NCBI GenBank assembly: GCA_020636025.1
Contig: JACJYQ010000005.1
Location: 310,001 to 374,000, forward strand
Source: Lewinellaceae bacterium
GTDB taxonomy: Bacteria > Bacteroidota > Bacteroidia > Chitinophagales > Saprospiraceae
Length of the DNA: 64,000 nt
Direction: 5' to 3'
Position numbers and translations under genes: made by a program. The notes beneath the pieces were generated by a model. It was given only the letters and a program-made list of their open reading frames with translations. It searched no databases and was not told the origin of the DNA. Below, piece after piece: positions 8,222 through 16,897 of this stretch. The stretch's first letter is position 1. Each line of letters begins with the position of its first letter.

Positions 8222-11017
8222 ATGAAATTATTTACCGCCACCCTTCTTTTACTGGCCTCCATGTCTGTCACCGGCCAGGCTATTTGGAACAAAAAACTTC
8301 CGCTTGCCTTTAGTCCTTCAAATAACTTTGTAGATATCAATTACAAAGACCAACGGATCCTCATTTGCAGTGGAGAAAAAGTCCTTGAACTGGACGAGTC
8401 TGGAGCCATTACTGCATTTGAGGATGCTCCTTCCACGCTTTGGTTTTCAAATCTGATCCGATTAACAAAAGACAACAACTCAGATGATCTTTATTTTTTG
8501 TCTGGACTAAGGAAATACAGTAACTCCCTCGCCTACACCATCAGGTTTAAAGAACCAAATGGACCTGTAACATCAGAAATTCAACTTCCCGACAGCTTAG
8601 GTCATAGCAACCTGAATGGCCCGGCAGTTTTGGCCAAGGACGATAGCACCCTGTTTGTCATCGGCCATAATGTTGCCTACAAGGTACGGGCAACAGGTCA
8701 CCAGGGCTTTTCGATCCTTTCGCAAAAGTCTTTGACCTTGCCTTCAGGAGCTGTCTGCCAGGCGGCCATTTCTGTACCTAATGGTATGTTGGGCCTGTGT
8801 TACAGCGGCCACATTGTAGGGTTGGACACTGAGGGGCAACAGATCTTCATTAAAAATCACCCATTTAAATTTTACGCCGCGGTAGCTCTATCGGATGGCA
8901 TAATTGCCTGCGGATCGAATGCCATGGGAAAGGCAGTTTTAGTAAAACTTGACTTCAACGGTGAAGATATCTGGTCAAAGGAATTTGATGAAAAAGTATT
9001 TCAACATCTGGTTATCGATAATAATGGGGCACTTTTGGTAACCGGAAGTAATGTCGATGATAAAATAACGCTGTTAAAAACTGACTTGAACGGAATTGTT
9101 TTCTGGACACAGGAATATCAAAGCGGGAACGGATTAAGGGTATTGCCTCTTGCAGACGGCAGCTATTTCCTATTAGCCAAAGGCGACAATCCAACCCTGG
9201 TTTATGGCATTAAAACAAATAAAGACGGCACTTCTGTAAACAGTCATTCAGAATCATTCGTACAAACAAGGCAACTTAAAAACCAGGATTTCCAGGTTAC
9301 GTTTCAACCAACGGCCGGTCTTTTTTTTAATAACGTAAGCCCTACCTATTTCGATAACGAGGACAGCATTCCTATGGTTATCACTTTTTCACCCTGGATT
9401 GGGGGATTTGATTTTGATGAACTACATATAGCGTCTGAGAAGTATTCTCAAACTGGATTCAAAGATTTTTATTCCGGATTGGTTGATGGCGCCAATGGTG
9501 ATTTTGGTAGGGTTTGGAAAATTTCGAAAGAGGAGATTTCAGCTTTACGCAAGGATTTCCTGATAGATCACAACCTGGATCAAACGCCACCTTTCGACCT
9601 GCTTACCTGGCCTGCCAGAGGAAATCCATTTAATCAGTACAATATTGATTTTACAAAAGTCAATACGGATCCGGCTCTTCAACCTGCCCCATTTGTAGAT
9701 GTAAATCTTGATGGAATGTATAACGTTTATGATGGCGACTACCCAATTATAAAAGGTGATCAAATGACTTATTGGTTTGTAAATGATGACAGTACTCATA
9801 TTAACAGCCAGGGAAATCCATTGAAAGTTGATATGAGTATTTCGGCGTATTTATATGACTGCCCTCAAAATAATGGGGTATCAAATTCCTTATTTGTTGA
9901 TTATGAATTGATAAATCGATCTACCACTAACTACGAAAATACATACCTGGGCTTTTATGCCGATTTTGATATTGGCTGCTACCTTGATGATAATATTGGT
10001 TCCATCCCTGAAGCAAATAGCTTCTATGGCTACAATAAAGATGGCCTTGACAGCTGCTCCTTCACACAAGGATTTGGTACTGATATTCCTGTTCAAACAA
10101 TAACTTTTCAAAATCAGGAGCTCAATCATTTCATTTCATTTGTCAATAATATCTCCAATCCCAATCCAGTTCAGGCTGACCCGGCGAATGATGTAGAGCA
10201 TTATAACCTGCTTCAGGGTAAATGGCGCGAGGGAAGCCCCCTCACAACAGGCAATACCGGCTACAACCCAGGAAGTACCGACTATGCAAATCACATGTTC
10301 CCGGGCAACCCGGCAGATCCACAGTCCTGGTCAATGTGCACGGTAGGGGATCAACCAAATACAGATCGTCGAGCTCTGGGCACACATGGTCCATTCACAT
10401 TTGCTCAGCATGATACGTTCAGAATCAGCATTGCATTTACCAGGCATGACCATATTCCACACCCATGTCCCGATATTTCAGGATTGGTAAAACCAACTGT
10501 TGAACAACTGACAGAATGGTCAGTTAATGGAACTCTTGAGCTAAGTCCCAACCTAGGTGTGGTTCAAGAAATTCTGGGAAATCCAATTGTTTTAGGTACA
10601 GATATCCCTGGTGCCACATATCAATGGTCGACTGGCGCAACTACCCCAACCATTACTACAGACTTTCCAGGTGATTATTCCGTGACTCTGACCAATGAGG
10701 CAGGATGTGAAGTAGTAGAACATGTACTGGTGAAACTTGGCGCATCAACAAATAACCTAATGAACCCCACAAACTGGCAGGTATATCCAAACCCAGCCTT
10801 GGATCATATTCAGGTAGATTGTTCAGATTGTGATCAAGGAAAAGAAATCAGAGCACTAATCAGAAATGCACAAGGTGTAATCCTCAGACAGGATATTCTA
10901 CGCCAACTAAATGCTGAAATATCATTATCCGGCATGAGTAGTGGTTTATACTGGCTGGAACTTTGGCAAGGAAACCAATTCTTGGGTACAAGGAAATTTA
11001 CTCATTTTGAGCATTGA
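8222..11017 (+). CDS. Large secreted protein with type IX C-terminal sorting domain
   Basis: 931-residue secreted protein. Signal peptide 1-20 (MKLFTATLLL... VTGQA). Residues 25-340 contain repeated short beta blades with GxxxVxLDxxG and LLKTDLNG patterns, suggesting a beta-propeller-like N-terminal half. A middle region (about 360-760) is rich in Asp/Asn/Tyr with calcium-loop-like stretches (DVNLDGMYNVYDGDYP). At about 790-840 lies an Ig/PKD-like segment (TYQWSTGATTPTIT). The end (VYPNPALDHIQV... to RKFTHFEH) is a type A sorting domain. Type IX export and a surface location follow; the function is unknown. It has its own long leader region upstream and a strong terminator at 11056-11102. Confidence 0.85.
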   Translation: MKLFTATLLLLASMSVTGQAIWNKKLPLAFSPSNNFVDINYKDQRILICSGEKVLELDESGAITAFEDAPSTLWFSNLIRLTKDNNSDDLYFLSGLRKYSNSLAYTIRFKEPNGPVTSEIQLPDSLGHSNLNGPAVLAKDDSTLFVIGHNVAYKVRATGHQGFSILSQKSLTLPSGAVCQAAISVPNGMLGLCYSGHIVGLDTEGQQIFIKNHPFKFYAAVALSDGIIACGSNAMGKAVLVKLDFNGEDIWSKEFDEKVFQHLVIDNNGALLVTGSNVDDKITLLKTDLNGIVFWTQEYQSGNGLRVLPLADGSYFLLAKGDNPTLVYGIKTNKDGTSVNSHSESFVQTRQLKNQDFQVTFQPTAGLFFNNVSPTYFDNEDSIPMVITFSPWIGGFDFDELHIASEKYSQTGFKDFYSGLVDGANGDFGRVWKISKEEISALRKDFLIDHNLDQTPPFDLLTWPARGNPFNQYNIDFTKVNTDPALQPAPFVDVNLDGMYNVYDGDYPIIKGDQMTYWFVNDDSTHINSQGNPLKVDMSISAYLYDCPQNNGVSNSLFVDYELINRSTTNYENTYLGFYADFDIGCYLDDNIGSIPEANSFYGYNKDGLDSCSFTQGFGTDIPVQTITFQNQELNHFISFVNNISNPNPVQADPANDVEHYNLLQGKWREGSPLTTGNTGYNPGSTDYANHMFPGNPADPQSWSMCTVGDQPNTDRRALGTHGPFTFAQHDTFRISIAFTRHDHIPHPCPDISGLVKPTVEQLTEWSVNGTLELSPNLGVVQEILGNPIVLGTDIPGATYQWSTGATTPTITTDFPGDYSVTLTNEAGCEVVEHVLVKLGASTNNLMNPTNWQVYPNPALDHIQVDCSDCDQGKEIRALIRNAQGVILRQDILRQLNAEISLSGMSSGLYWLELWQGNQFLGTRKFTHFEH

Positions 11018-11055
11018 GCCAGAACTTTAATAGTTCTAATTAGCCTGACATAGGT

Positions 11056-11102
11056 CATCCCGAATTTTCCATTAATTGGCAGATTCGGGATGTTTTTTTT
11101 TT
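11056..11102 (+). terminator. Intrinsic terminator of the cargo gene
   Basis: Perfect 10-bp stem CATCCCGAAT (11056-11065) / ATTCGGGATG (11083-11092) followed by ten T residues. This is one of only two convergent junctions in the window without a palindromic word array. Confidence 0.9.
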
Positions 11103-11123
11103 CGGAGAACCACCCGGTCGCTG

Positions 11124-11612
11124 TTAATCCGGTTTTGTTCCCACAAAGCCCTCAATCAACTCATCAAAATTATCTGCCGGCAAAATAGAAATGGTTTGAC
11201 CAAACCGGCCGGGTGCAAGCAGCTGAAAATGAACTATGCGCCGACCCATTCTTTTTGTTTCATCAATTTGACGCACATCCGTCCAGGGGTATCGCACAGT
11301 TTGCCAATAATTGGTTACGTATAAAAATTGCGCATTGGCATCTATCCGTTTCAACTGCCAGAGCTTTCTTTTTACAAAGACGAGCCAACTAATCAAGATC
11401 AGACTTACTGCGATGCGAAGCCAGAGTGCTGGAAATGGTAGATATAAATCCTCTTCCGGAATAATCAACAGGGTAATGGTCAGGCCGGCAAGGAAAACGG
11501 TTCCAAATACAGGTATGAATACACGCCAAAACAAGGTCACATTGGCGCTCAAACAATCTGTTTGCGATGATTCGGGGTTTGTGACAGCGCCATCATTTTC
11601 CATAATGCCCAT
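11124..11612 (-). CDS. Hypothetical membrane protein with two transmembrane segments
   Basis: Not assigned to a named family. From the ATG at 11612 it has 162 residues. A soluble N-terminal tail is followed by two hydrophobic helices (VFIPVFGTVFLAGLTITLLI and ALWLRIAVSLILISWLVFV). A C-terminal cytoplasmic domain with PH-like strands follows (LYVTNYWQTVRYPWTDVRQI... IVHFQLLAPGRFGQTISILP). This layout resembles small bacterial proteins with a membrane hairpin and a PH-like domain, but that is a guess. The frame is open upstream to another ATG at 11690, which would add 26 basic residues; the shorter start is preferred because the extra part lacks any visible structure. It faces the secreted protein at 8222-11017. 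Confidence 0.7.
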   Translation of the reverse strand: MGIMENDGAVTNPESSQTDCLSANVTLFWRVFIPVFGTVFLAGLTITLLIIPEEDLYLPFPALWLRIAVSLILISWLVFVKRKLWQLKRIDANAQFLYVTNYWQTVRYPWTDVRQIDETKRMGRRIVHFQLLAPGRFGQTISILPADNFDELIEGFVGTKPD

Positions 11613-11910
11613 AATTTTCAATTTCTTTTGCCGCGAAAATACATCAAGAAATGTTCTTGCACTCCTGTATGAACCCTTGCTCCGGTTCATTTGTCTTTAA
11701 CTGGACCAGCAGCAAAGTATCCCTGAAAGTAATTTACAGCTATTTTTACCAAAATAGCGGAATTTTACCTTTCAATTTTACCCATGCATTCAGTTTAATG
11801 CATTTCTTTTAGCCTCTGAATCGCGTAGAACACCGTTCATATAAATTAATTACCAGCGGTTTTTCATTCATTCGCATCGCGCTGTATTTTGTCCGGCCTT
11901 TTCCCTAAAC

Positions 11911-13149
11911 ATGATTACAAAATACTTCTACATAACTCTTTTTCTTATCCTGATAAGATTAGCGCCCGTTGCCGGGCAGGGAGGTTTTGTAATACCTGCC
12001 AGGGTGCAGCAGGTGGATATTCCTTTCGACTTTGTCAACAACTTCATCATAGTCAATCTGGTGATCAATAATACCCTGACACTTCGAATGATCTTTGATA
12101 CCGGGGCGGAACACACCATACTCAGTAAACGGGAAATAAGCGATGTGCTTAATGTACCCTATGAGCGGGAATTCCGGCTAATGGGCGCCGATTTAAAAAC
12201 CGAGATCGTAGCCTATCTGGCTCGAAAGATCAGATTTGATGTGCCAAATGTTACGTGTACCGCTCCCGCTGAAGACATCCTGATACTGCAGGAAGACTAT
12301 TTCAGATTTGAGGAATATGCAGGTGTCAGCGTTCACGGAATTTTATCGGCTAAATCATTTGCCAACTACATATTCAAAATCAATTATCAAAAGAAAGTCA
12401 TCTCCCTGTACAACCGAAATGAGTTTCCGGGTCCGGATGCGAGATATAAAAAAGTACCTGTTCAGATATACAGGAACAAAATTTACCTCAATACCAAAGC
12501 ATCCTTTCAGCAAGGAACCCAATCGAATGTGAAGCTTTTGCTGGATACCGGAGCCGCACTCCCGCTGCTGTTTTTCACCAATACGGATACGCTGGTTCAG
12601 CCGCCTGGCAATGCCCTGAAAACCAATATCGGAATGGGGCTTGGAGGTTATCTGGAAGGGTATATTGGCCGTACAGAAGGACTGGATATAGGAAGTTTCC
12701 ACCAAAAAGGCATTGTGACCTACTTCCAGGAAATTGATACTACTCAGGACCCCTCAGCTTTAAACGGACGACATGGACTGATTGGAAACATGATGCTCAA
12801 TCGTTTTCAGATCATCATCGACTATTCAAATTCAAGCATGTGGTTTAGCCCTTCGAATAAATTTGAGGAAAAATATGTCTTTGACCGGAGTGGTATGACA
12901 CTGATTGCGGGAGGCAAACATCTGAATAAAATAAGTGTGCTTGCCATCATTCCCGGCTCCCCGGCAGATGAGGCCGATATCCGGCCAGGAGACCGAATCT
13001 TGAGGTTAGGCATCATTCCCGCATCCTATATTGGACTTCCAACCATCATGCACATTCTTCAAAAAAAACCGGGGAAAAAGATCAGGCTCACCATTTCGCG
13101 AGATGGTAAACGCCTGAAAAAGCATTTTAGACTCAGGGATTTGATTTGA
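11911..13149 (+). CDS. Tandem retropepsin-like aspartic protease with C-terminal PDZ domain
   Basis: 412-residue secreted or periplasmic aspartic peptidase-like protein. Signal peptide 1-22 (ends VAGQ). The retroviral-type catalytic motif appears twice: FDTGAEHTIL with Asp63-Thr-Gly and LLDTGAALPLLF with Asp212-Thr-Gly. Viral proteases make the active site from two identical subunits; here both halves lie in one chain, as in pepsin. Residues about 335-405 form a PDZ domain (VLAIIPGSPADEADIRPGDRI is split around the GDRI carboxylate loop), which normally binds protein C-termini. Proteins of this type are common in Bacteroidota, but their substrates are mostly unknown. It is followed after 58 nt by an ECF sigma gene, possibly cotranscribed. 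Confidence 0.87.
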   Translation: MITKYFYITLFLILIRLAPVAGQGGFVIPARVQQVDIPFDFVNNFIIVNLVINNTLTLRMIFDTGAEHTILSKREISDVLNVPYEREFRLMGADLKTEIVAYLARKIRFDVPNVTCTAPAEDILILQEDYFRFEEYAGVSVHGILSAKSFANYIFKINYQKKVISLYNRNEFPGPDARYKKVPVQIYRNKIYLNTKASFQQGTQSNVKLLLDTGAALPLLFFTNTDTLVQPPGNALKTNIGMGLGGYLEGYIGRTEGLDIGSFHQKGIVTYFQEIDTTQDPSALNGRHGLIGNMMLNRFQIIIDYSNSSMWFSPSNKFEEKYVFDRSGMTLIAGGKHLNKISVLAIIPGSPADEADIRPGDRILRLGIIPASYIGLPTIMHILQKKPGKKIRLTISRDGKRLKKHFRLRDLI

Positions 13150-13207
13150 TACTGGCTGCAGATGCAACCTGCCTGTTAAACTCCTGTCTATATGAACACC
13201 TGACGAA

Positions 13208-13735
13208 ATGGACGCCACACAAACCCACCGCGACCTTATAGAGCAATGCCGGAACGGCCATCGTGAAGCTCAGTTTGAGCTTTACCGGCTGTATTCCCAG
13301 GCTATGTACAACACCGCGTTGCGGATGGTGCGGCATCCGCATGATGCTGAGGATCTGTTGCAAAGTATCTTTATAGAAGTGTTTACCAAGCTGGATTCAT
13401 TTCGTCACGAAAGCAGTATAGGCGCCTGGATAAAAAGGATAACCATTAATAAATGCATCAACTTTTTAAAAAGCCGCAGACTCAGCTTTTCAGAAATGAC
13501 TGAAAATCTGGACAGAGAGGAGCCGGTACATGAAGGATACGAACCAGCTTTTAGCATAGACAAAATAAATGAAGCCATAGCTGGCCTGCCGGATGGTTAC
13601 CGGGTTGTGTTTAACCTCTACGCCCTGGAAGGATATGATCACGAAGAAATAGGACAGATCCTGGGCGTAACTGAAGCCACCTCAAAATCTCAATACAGCC
13701 GCGCTAAATCAAAACTCAGAGAAATCCTGAAATAA
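13208..13735 (+). CDS. ECF-type RNA polymerase sigma-70 factor
   Basis: 175-residue alternative sigma factor with only regions 2 and 4, as usual for the ECF class. Region 2 spans about residues 20-90 (FELYRLYSQAMYNTALRMVR, then HDAEDLLQSIFIEVFTKL, the core-binding and -10 recognition helices). Region 4 spans about 120-172 (LPDGYRVVFNLYALEGYDHEEI then GVTEATSKSQYSRAKSKL, the helix-turn-helix). It directs RNA polymerase to a small regulon, probably including its own operon. The next gene, 49 nt downstream, encodes a one-pass membrane protein with the layout of an anti-sigma factor. The third gene is a secreted beta-repeat protein. The inducing signal is not visible. Confidence 0.93.
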   Translation: MDATQTHRDLIEQCRNGHREAQFELYRLYSQAMYNTALRMVRHPHDAEDLLQSIFIEVFTKLDSFRHESSIGAWIKRITINKCINFLKSRRLSFSEMTENLDREEPVHEGYEPAFSIDKINEAIAGLPDGYRVVFNLYALEGYDHEEIGQILGVTEATSKSQYSRAKSKLREILK

Positions 13736-13784
13736 ATCACTTAAAACGAAACTACTAAAAGACCTATACAACAGCTACCTACAC

Positions 13785-14567
13785 ATGACTGATCTGTTCA
13801 AAAACTTCATACAGCAAAACCGGCAAGCATTTGATGCTCAAAAGCCCGGTGCGCATGGCTGGAACAGTATTGATAAAATACTGGACCGTCTGCCTGATGC
13901 GGATGCTTTTGAGCAGTATTTGCTGGTCAATCGCGTGCTTATGGATGCCGAACCTGTAGCTGAAACCGTCTGGACAAGCATTGATGCTCATTTGGATAAA
14001 TGCCGCCAAACCAGCGAGCTGGAGCAATTTATTTGTGAAAACCGGCAGGCTTTGGACACACAGGTTCCCGATTTGCGCATTTGGACCGAAATATCCGGTG
14101 CTTTACCAGAGAAAAGAACCAAAATAGTTCGCCTGCAATGGCGTCGTCAATTAGTACGTATAGCAGCCGCCATTGCCTTGTTGCTAACAGGCCTGACTGC
14201 GGGTATTTGGTATGGAAAGCAATATCATGATTCCGGTATGGCACTGGCCGAAGTTTCACCTGAATACGCAGAAATTGAGAAGTACTACAAGTTTGACATT
14301 CAGGATAAAAAATCAAAATTAGCCTCGTACTCGGTTAGCCAATCAGCCGATGTATTAGAAGATATTGACCAATTAGACCGCATCATGGAGGAACTCCAAC
14401 GCGAACTTGCCAACACTACAGAGGGAAATCGACAGCAGGTTGTTCGCGCGATGATTGAAAACTATAAAACAAAGGCTGCCATTCTGGAAAGGGTTCTATT
14501 ACATCTGAATCAGGATAGTTACCGAGGCAGCAACAGCAAATTGAAAAATGAGATCACAAACATGTAA
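13785..14567 (+). CDS. Putative membrane anti-sigma factor with three N-terminal repeats
   Basis: 260 residues. The position directly after the ECF sigma gene and the single transmembrane helix (about 122-142, RIAAAIALLLTGLTAGIWYG) argue for an anti-sigma factor: cytoplasmic N-terminus holding the sigma, C-terminus in the periplasm. The cytoplasmic part is unusual. It carries three related blocks of about 37-45 residues, each reading roughly F/L-xxFIxxNRQAFDxxxP then W-xxIDxxL, starting near residues 4, 45 and 84. No zinc-binding HxxxCxxC motif is present. The periplasmic part is helical and charged, with a possible coiled coil (LEDIDQLDRIMEELQREL). Sigma binding has not been shown; it is inferred from context. 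Confidence 0.75.
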   Translation: MTDLFKNFIQQNRQAFDAQKPGAHGWNSIDKILDRLPDADAFEQYLLVNRVLMDAEPVAETVWTSIDAHLDKCRQTSELEQFICENRQALDTQVPDLRIWTEISGALPEKRTKIVRLQWRRQLVRIAAAIALLLTGLTAGIWYGKQYHDSGMALAEVSPEYAEIEKYYKFDIQDKKSKLASYSVSQSADVLEDIDQLDRIMEELQRELANTTEGNRQQVVRAMIENYKTKAAILERVLLHLNQDSYRGSNSKLKNEITNM

Positions 14568-14577
14568 ATCAGGCCAA

Positions 14578-15753
14578 ATGCCCGCGATCAGGTATTTCTT
14601 GTTGCCGGGTTTAGTCTTCTTTTTTGCCGGTACAATGCTGGCAAATAATAATCCCTTCCCAAAGCATATTCAATCCATCATTGGGCAGCAATTGAGTGCC
14701 GTAAATACAGCAGATGTAGATTGCCCTTGTCAGGAATTTACCCGGACCATTGACCGGGAATTTGGCACAACGGCCGATGGAATGACAGCCTTGTATAACA
14801 AGTATGGAAAAGTAACGGTGAAGACCTGGCAAAACAATTCAGTAAAACTCAAAATATCCATTGTTGTAAATGCCAAAGACCAGCGCGAAGCTGAAAGAAC
14901 ATTTGACCGAGTAAAAGTCAACTTCCTGAGTACTCCAGGATATGTGAAAGCCGAGACCATGATTGGAGCCATTAATGAATGGTTTCCGGACAGATGTGGT
15001 TACTCCGTAAACTATGAGATCTGGATGCCGATAGCCAACCAGCTGGATTTAAAGAACAACTACGGTAATTCATGGGTATCTACCATGAAAGGGAAACTGA
15101 TCGCAGAGATCATTAATGGGGAACTCCGCACAGAAGCCATTTATAATAATGCAGACCTGAATATTAACAATGGCAAGGTGTGGATAGCCCGGGTGAATAA
15201 TGTAACCGGACAATTGAATTACAGCACTTTGAACATCACCGAGGCGAATGAACTGCAAATTGACAGCAAGCACTCGGACATTCGGGTGGAAAAAGGCAAT
15301 AAACTTCGTTTGACCTCCAAATACGATGATTTCACCTTTGGAAAGGTCGACGAGCTAAGATTGCAAACCAAATATGCCAACCTGAAACTTGACAATGCCC
15401 GTTCAGCTTTTATTACTGCTCAATACGCTAACGTGGACATTGCCACCGTGCACCAAACGCTGGACGCTGATATCAGCAATGGCAGCCTGGATGTAATCAC
15501 TCTGGCGCGCAATTTCAATGATGCCAATATCCGGGCAAAATATACCCCCGTAGTAATTGGCGTGGAGAATGGCGCCAATTTCAATTTTGATGCGGAAGCC
15601 AACAATGCCGATGTTCACTATCCACATAACGTAACGGTGAAAAGCCGCTCAGATACCGGAGAATTTGAATCAGTGAAAGGATATTACGGCGATCCGAATA
15701 CCAAGAGTTCGGTAAAAGTTCGCCTGAACTACGGTGATGTGATCATCAAGTAG
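14578..15753 (+). CDS. Secreted beta-repeat protein of the sigma operon (DUF4097-like)
   Basis: 391 residues from the ATG at 14578, giving a clean signal peptide (MPAIRYFLLP... TMLA). The frame also opens at an ATG at 14548, which would overlap the previous gene by 20 nt. After residue 140 the protein is a run of short parallel-beta-like repeats. These are rich in Asn/Asp and in phrases such as NNADLNINNGKV, SKHSDIRVEKGN, SKYDDFTFGKV and TKYANLKLDN, the texture of DUF4097/adhesin-type right-handed beta-helices. In Bacteroidota such proteins commonly follow an ECF sigma and an anti-sigma gene. It probably acts as periplasmic or envelope-stress output or sensor of this operon. No catalytic residues are recognised. 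Confidence 0.75.
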   Translation: MPAIRYFLLPGLVFFFAGTMLANNNPFPKHIQSIIGQQLSAVNTADVDCPCQEFTRTIDREFGTTADGMTALYNKYGKVTVKTWQNNSVKLKISIVVNAKDQREAERTFDRVKVNFLSTPGYVKAETMIGAINEWFPDRCGYSVNYEIWMPIANQLDLKNNYGNSWVSTMKGKLIAEIINGELRTEAIYNNADLNINNGKVWIARVNNVTGQLNYSTLNITEANELQIDSKHSDIRVEKGNKLRLTSKYDDFTFGKVDELRLQTKYANLKLDNARSAFITAQYANVDIATVHQTLDADISNGSLDVITLARNFNDANIRAKYTPVVIGVENGANFNFDAEANNADVHYPHNVTVKSRSDTGEFESVKGYYGDPNTKSSVKVRLNYGDVIIK

Positions 15754-15829
15754 AATAAGATAAACCGACTATCCGCATATTGTACAGGAAGAAATAATCT
15801 GAATGGATTCGACTTTTGTAAAATAAGTT

Positions 15830-15910
15830 CACCACAGATAACACAGATTTTCACGGATTGTCTTCGGCAATCTTTTAATTTATCTGTGAAAATCTGTGTT
15901 ATCTGTGGTG
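15830..15910. repeat. Palindrome built from CACAGAT/ACACAGATT words, locus b
   Basis: Perfect 25-bp arms at 15830-15854 and 15886-15910. Inside the 31-nt spacer is a second hairpin (15856-15872, stem GATTGTC/GGCAATC). The arms repeat the words CACAGATA and ACACAGATT. Related words occur at 29646-29691 after lemA. The site lies in a 469-nt gap between two rightward genes. Confidence 0.9.
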
Positions 15911-16012
15911 GAAAAACAGGCCTCCGGCTTATTACAATCTCCATCGAATATTACCTTGAGCTCCTGTACAATAAGCGTATAGTCATTTAAGATAAATTAA
16001 CTGGAGAATATT

Positions 16013-16054
16013 CGCCCGGAGCTTTTCAGCAATTGAAAGCTTCGGGCGTTTTAT
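16013..16054 (+). terminator. Intrinsic terminator
   Basis: 13-bp stem with one G-T pair (16013-16025 / 16036-16048, core CGCCCGGAGC) followed by TTTTATTT. It lies 260 nt after the sigma operon and before the YwqK-like gene, so it probably ends read-through from the left. Confidence 0.8.
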
Positions 16055-16114
16055 TTGCAAGGGTTTACTTCAACTAAGCCCTGATTTGAAATCCGGGGTA
16101 CACACCTAATTCAG

Positions 16115-16122
16115 TATTTTTG
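16115..16122 (+). promoter_or_regulatory. Putative -7 element (TATTTTTG) before the YwqK-like gene
   Basis: Exact TAnnTTTG match about 100 nt before the start at 16223 and just after a terminator. No well-spaced -33 TTG is seen. Confidence 0.35.
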
Positions 16123-16222
16123 GGCTAATAATATCATTCAAGTATTTTATCCCAGGTCTCAGGCAGCCAAAGCATGTCATGTTTCGTCAAGACTTCGGAT
16201 TTAAACGAAAAATTTTTCGAGT

Positions 16223-16849
16223 ATGCGAATAGCGGGAAAATCATCCATTTTCATTGTTTCATTGCTTTTTTCTTTGATTCAGTTTTCTTGCAAAGAGAGT
16301 CCTGTTGAAACTGTGGAACAGCTCGACGATGAAGGTCGGACAGAGCGTTTTCAGCGGGATAAAAAGAACTTTGCCAAGGAAGGACTTTATCAAAAATTCT
16401 CAACAGATGGCAAGTTGCTGATTGAGGCGCAATATCACCATGATACACTGAATGGAGAAAGGAAGTATTTTTATGAAAGCGGTGCTGTAGAGACTGTTGA
16501 GCATTTTAAAAACGGACAATACCACGGCAAATACAGCAAATACAATGAGGATGGATCTCTGAGCCTTGAGCAGGATTTTGTGAACGGCGCCATGCAAGGC
16601 TTCAGCATAGCTTATTATCCCAACGGAAATATTCAGGAACGGGTAACCATTGTTGATAGTGAAGAGAACGGGCCATTTCAGGAATATTACGAAAACGGCG
16701 TATTGAAAACTGAAGGGTTTTACGGACCTTCTGAATTAGAAAGTGCCCTGGAACAAGGGGAACTCAAAGAATACAATGAACAAGGCGAACTGATCCGAAT
16801 TGCCGATTGCCAGGATGGTCGTTGCGAAACCCGCTGGAAAAAAGAATAA
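16223..16849 (+). CDS. MORN-repeat lipoprotein, YwqK-like
   Basis: 208-residue lipoprotein; lipobox IQFSC puts the lipid on Cys23. From about residue 50 on it is a string of MORN_2-type repeats with the pattern xYYxxGxxxxxxxFxxGxxxGxxxxYxxxG. Examples are YFYESGAVETVEHFKNGQYH, SIAYYPNGNIQERV and EYYENGVLKTEGFY. Database names for this family often say toxin-antitoxin YwqK antitoxin. There is no toxin gene beside it and the protein is lipidated, so that name should not be taken as function here. More likely it is an envelope lipoprotein of unknown role. It precedes porQ by 48 nt and may share its transcript. Confidence 0.8.
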   Translation: MRIAGKSSIFIVSLLFSLIQFSCKESPVETVEQLDDEGRTERFQRDKKNFAKEGLYQKFSTDGKLLIEAQYHHDTLNGERKYFYESGAVETVEHFKNGQYHGKYSKYNEDGSLSLEQDFVNGAMQGFSIAYYPNGNIQERVTIVDSEENGPFQEYYENGVLKTEGFYGPSELESALEQGELKEYNEQGELIRIADCQDGRCETRWKKE

Positions 16850-16897
16850 GCCTTTACATGTTGTGTACCATACAATTCAAAGACCAATCACCATTCC

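Noticed and set aside
16223..16849. Toxin-antitoxin role for the YwqK-like protein
   Set aside because: The name comes from family annotation; the protein is lipidated and no toxin gene is adjacent.
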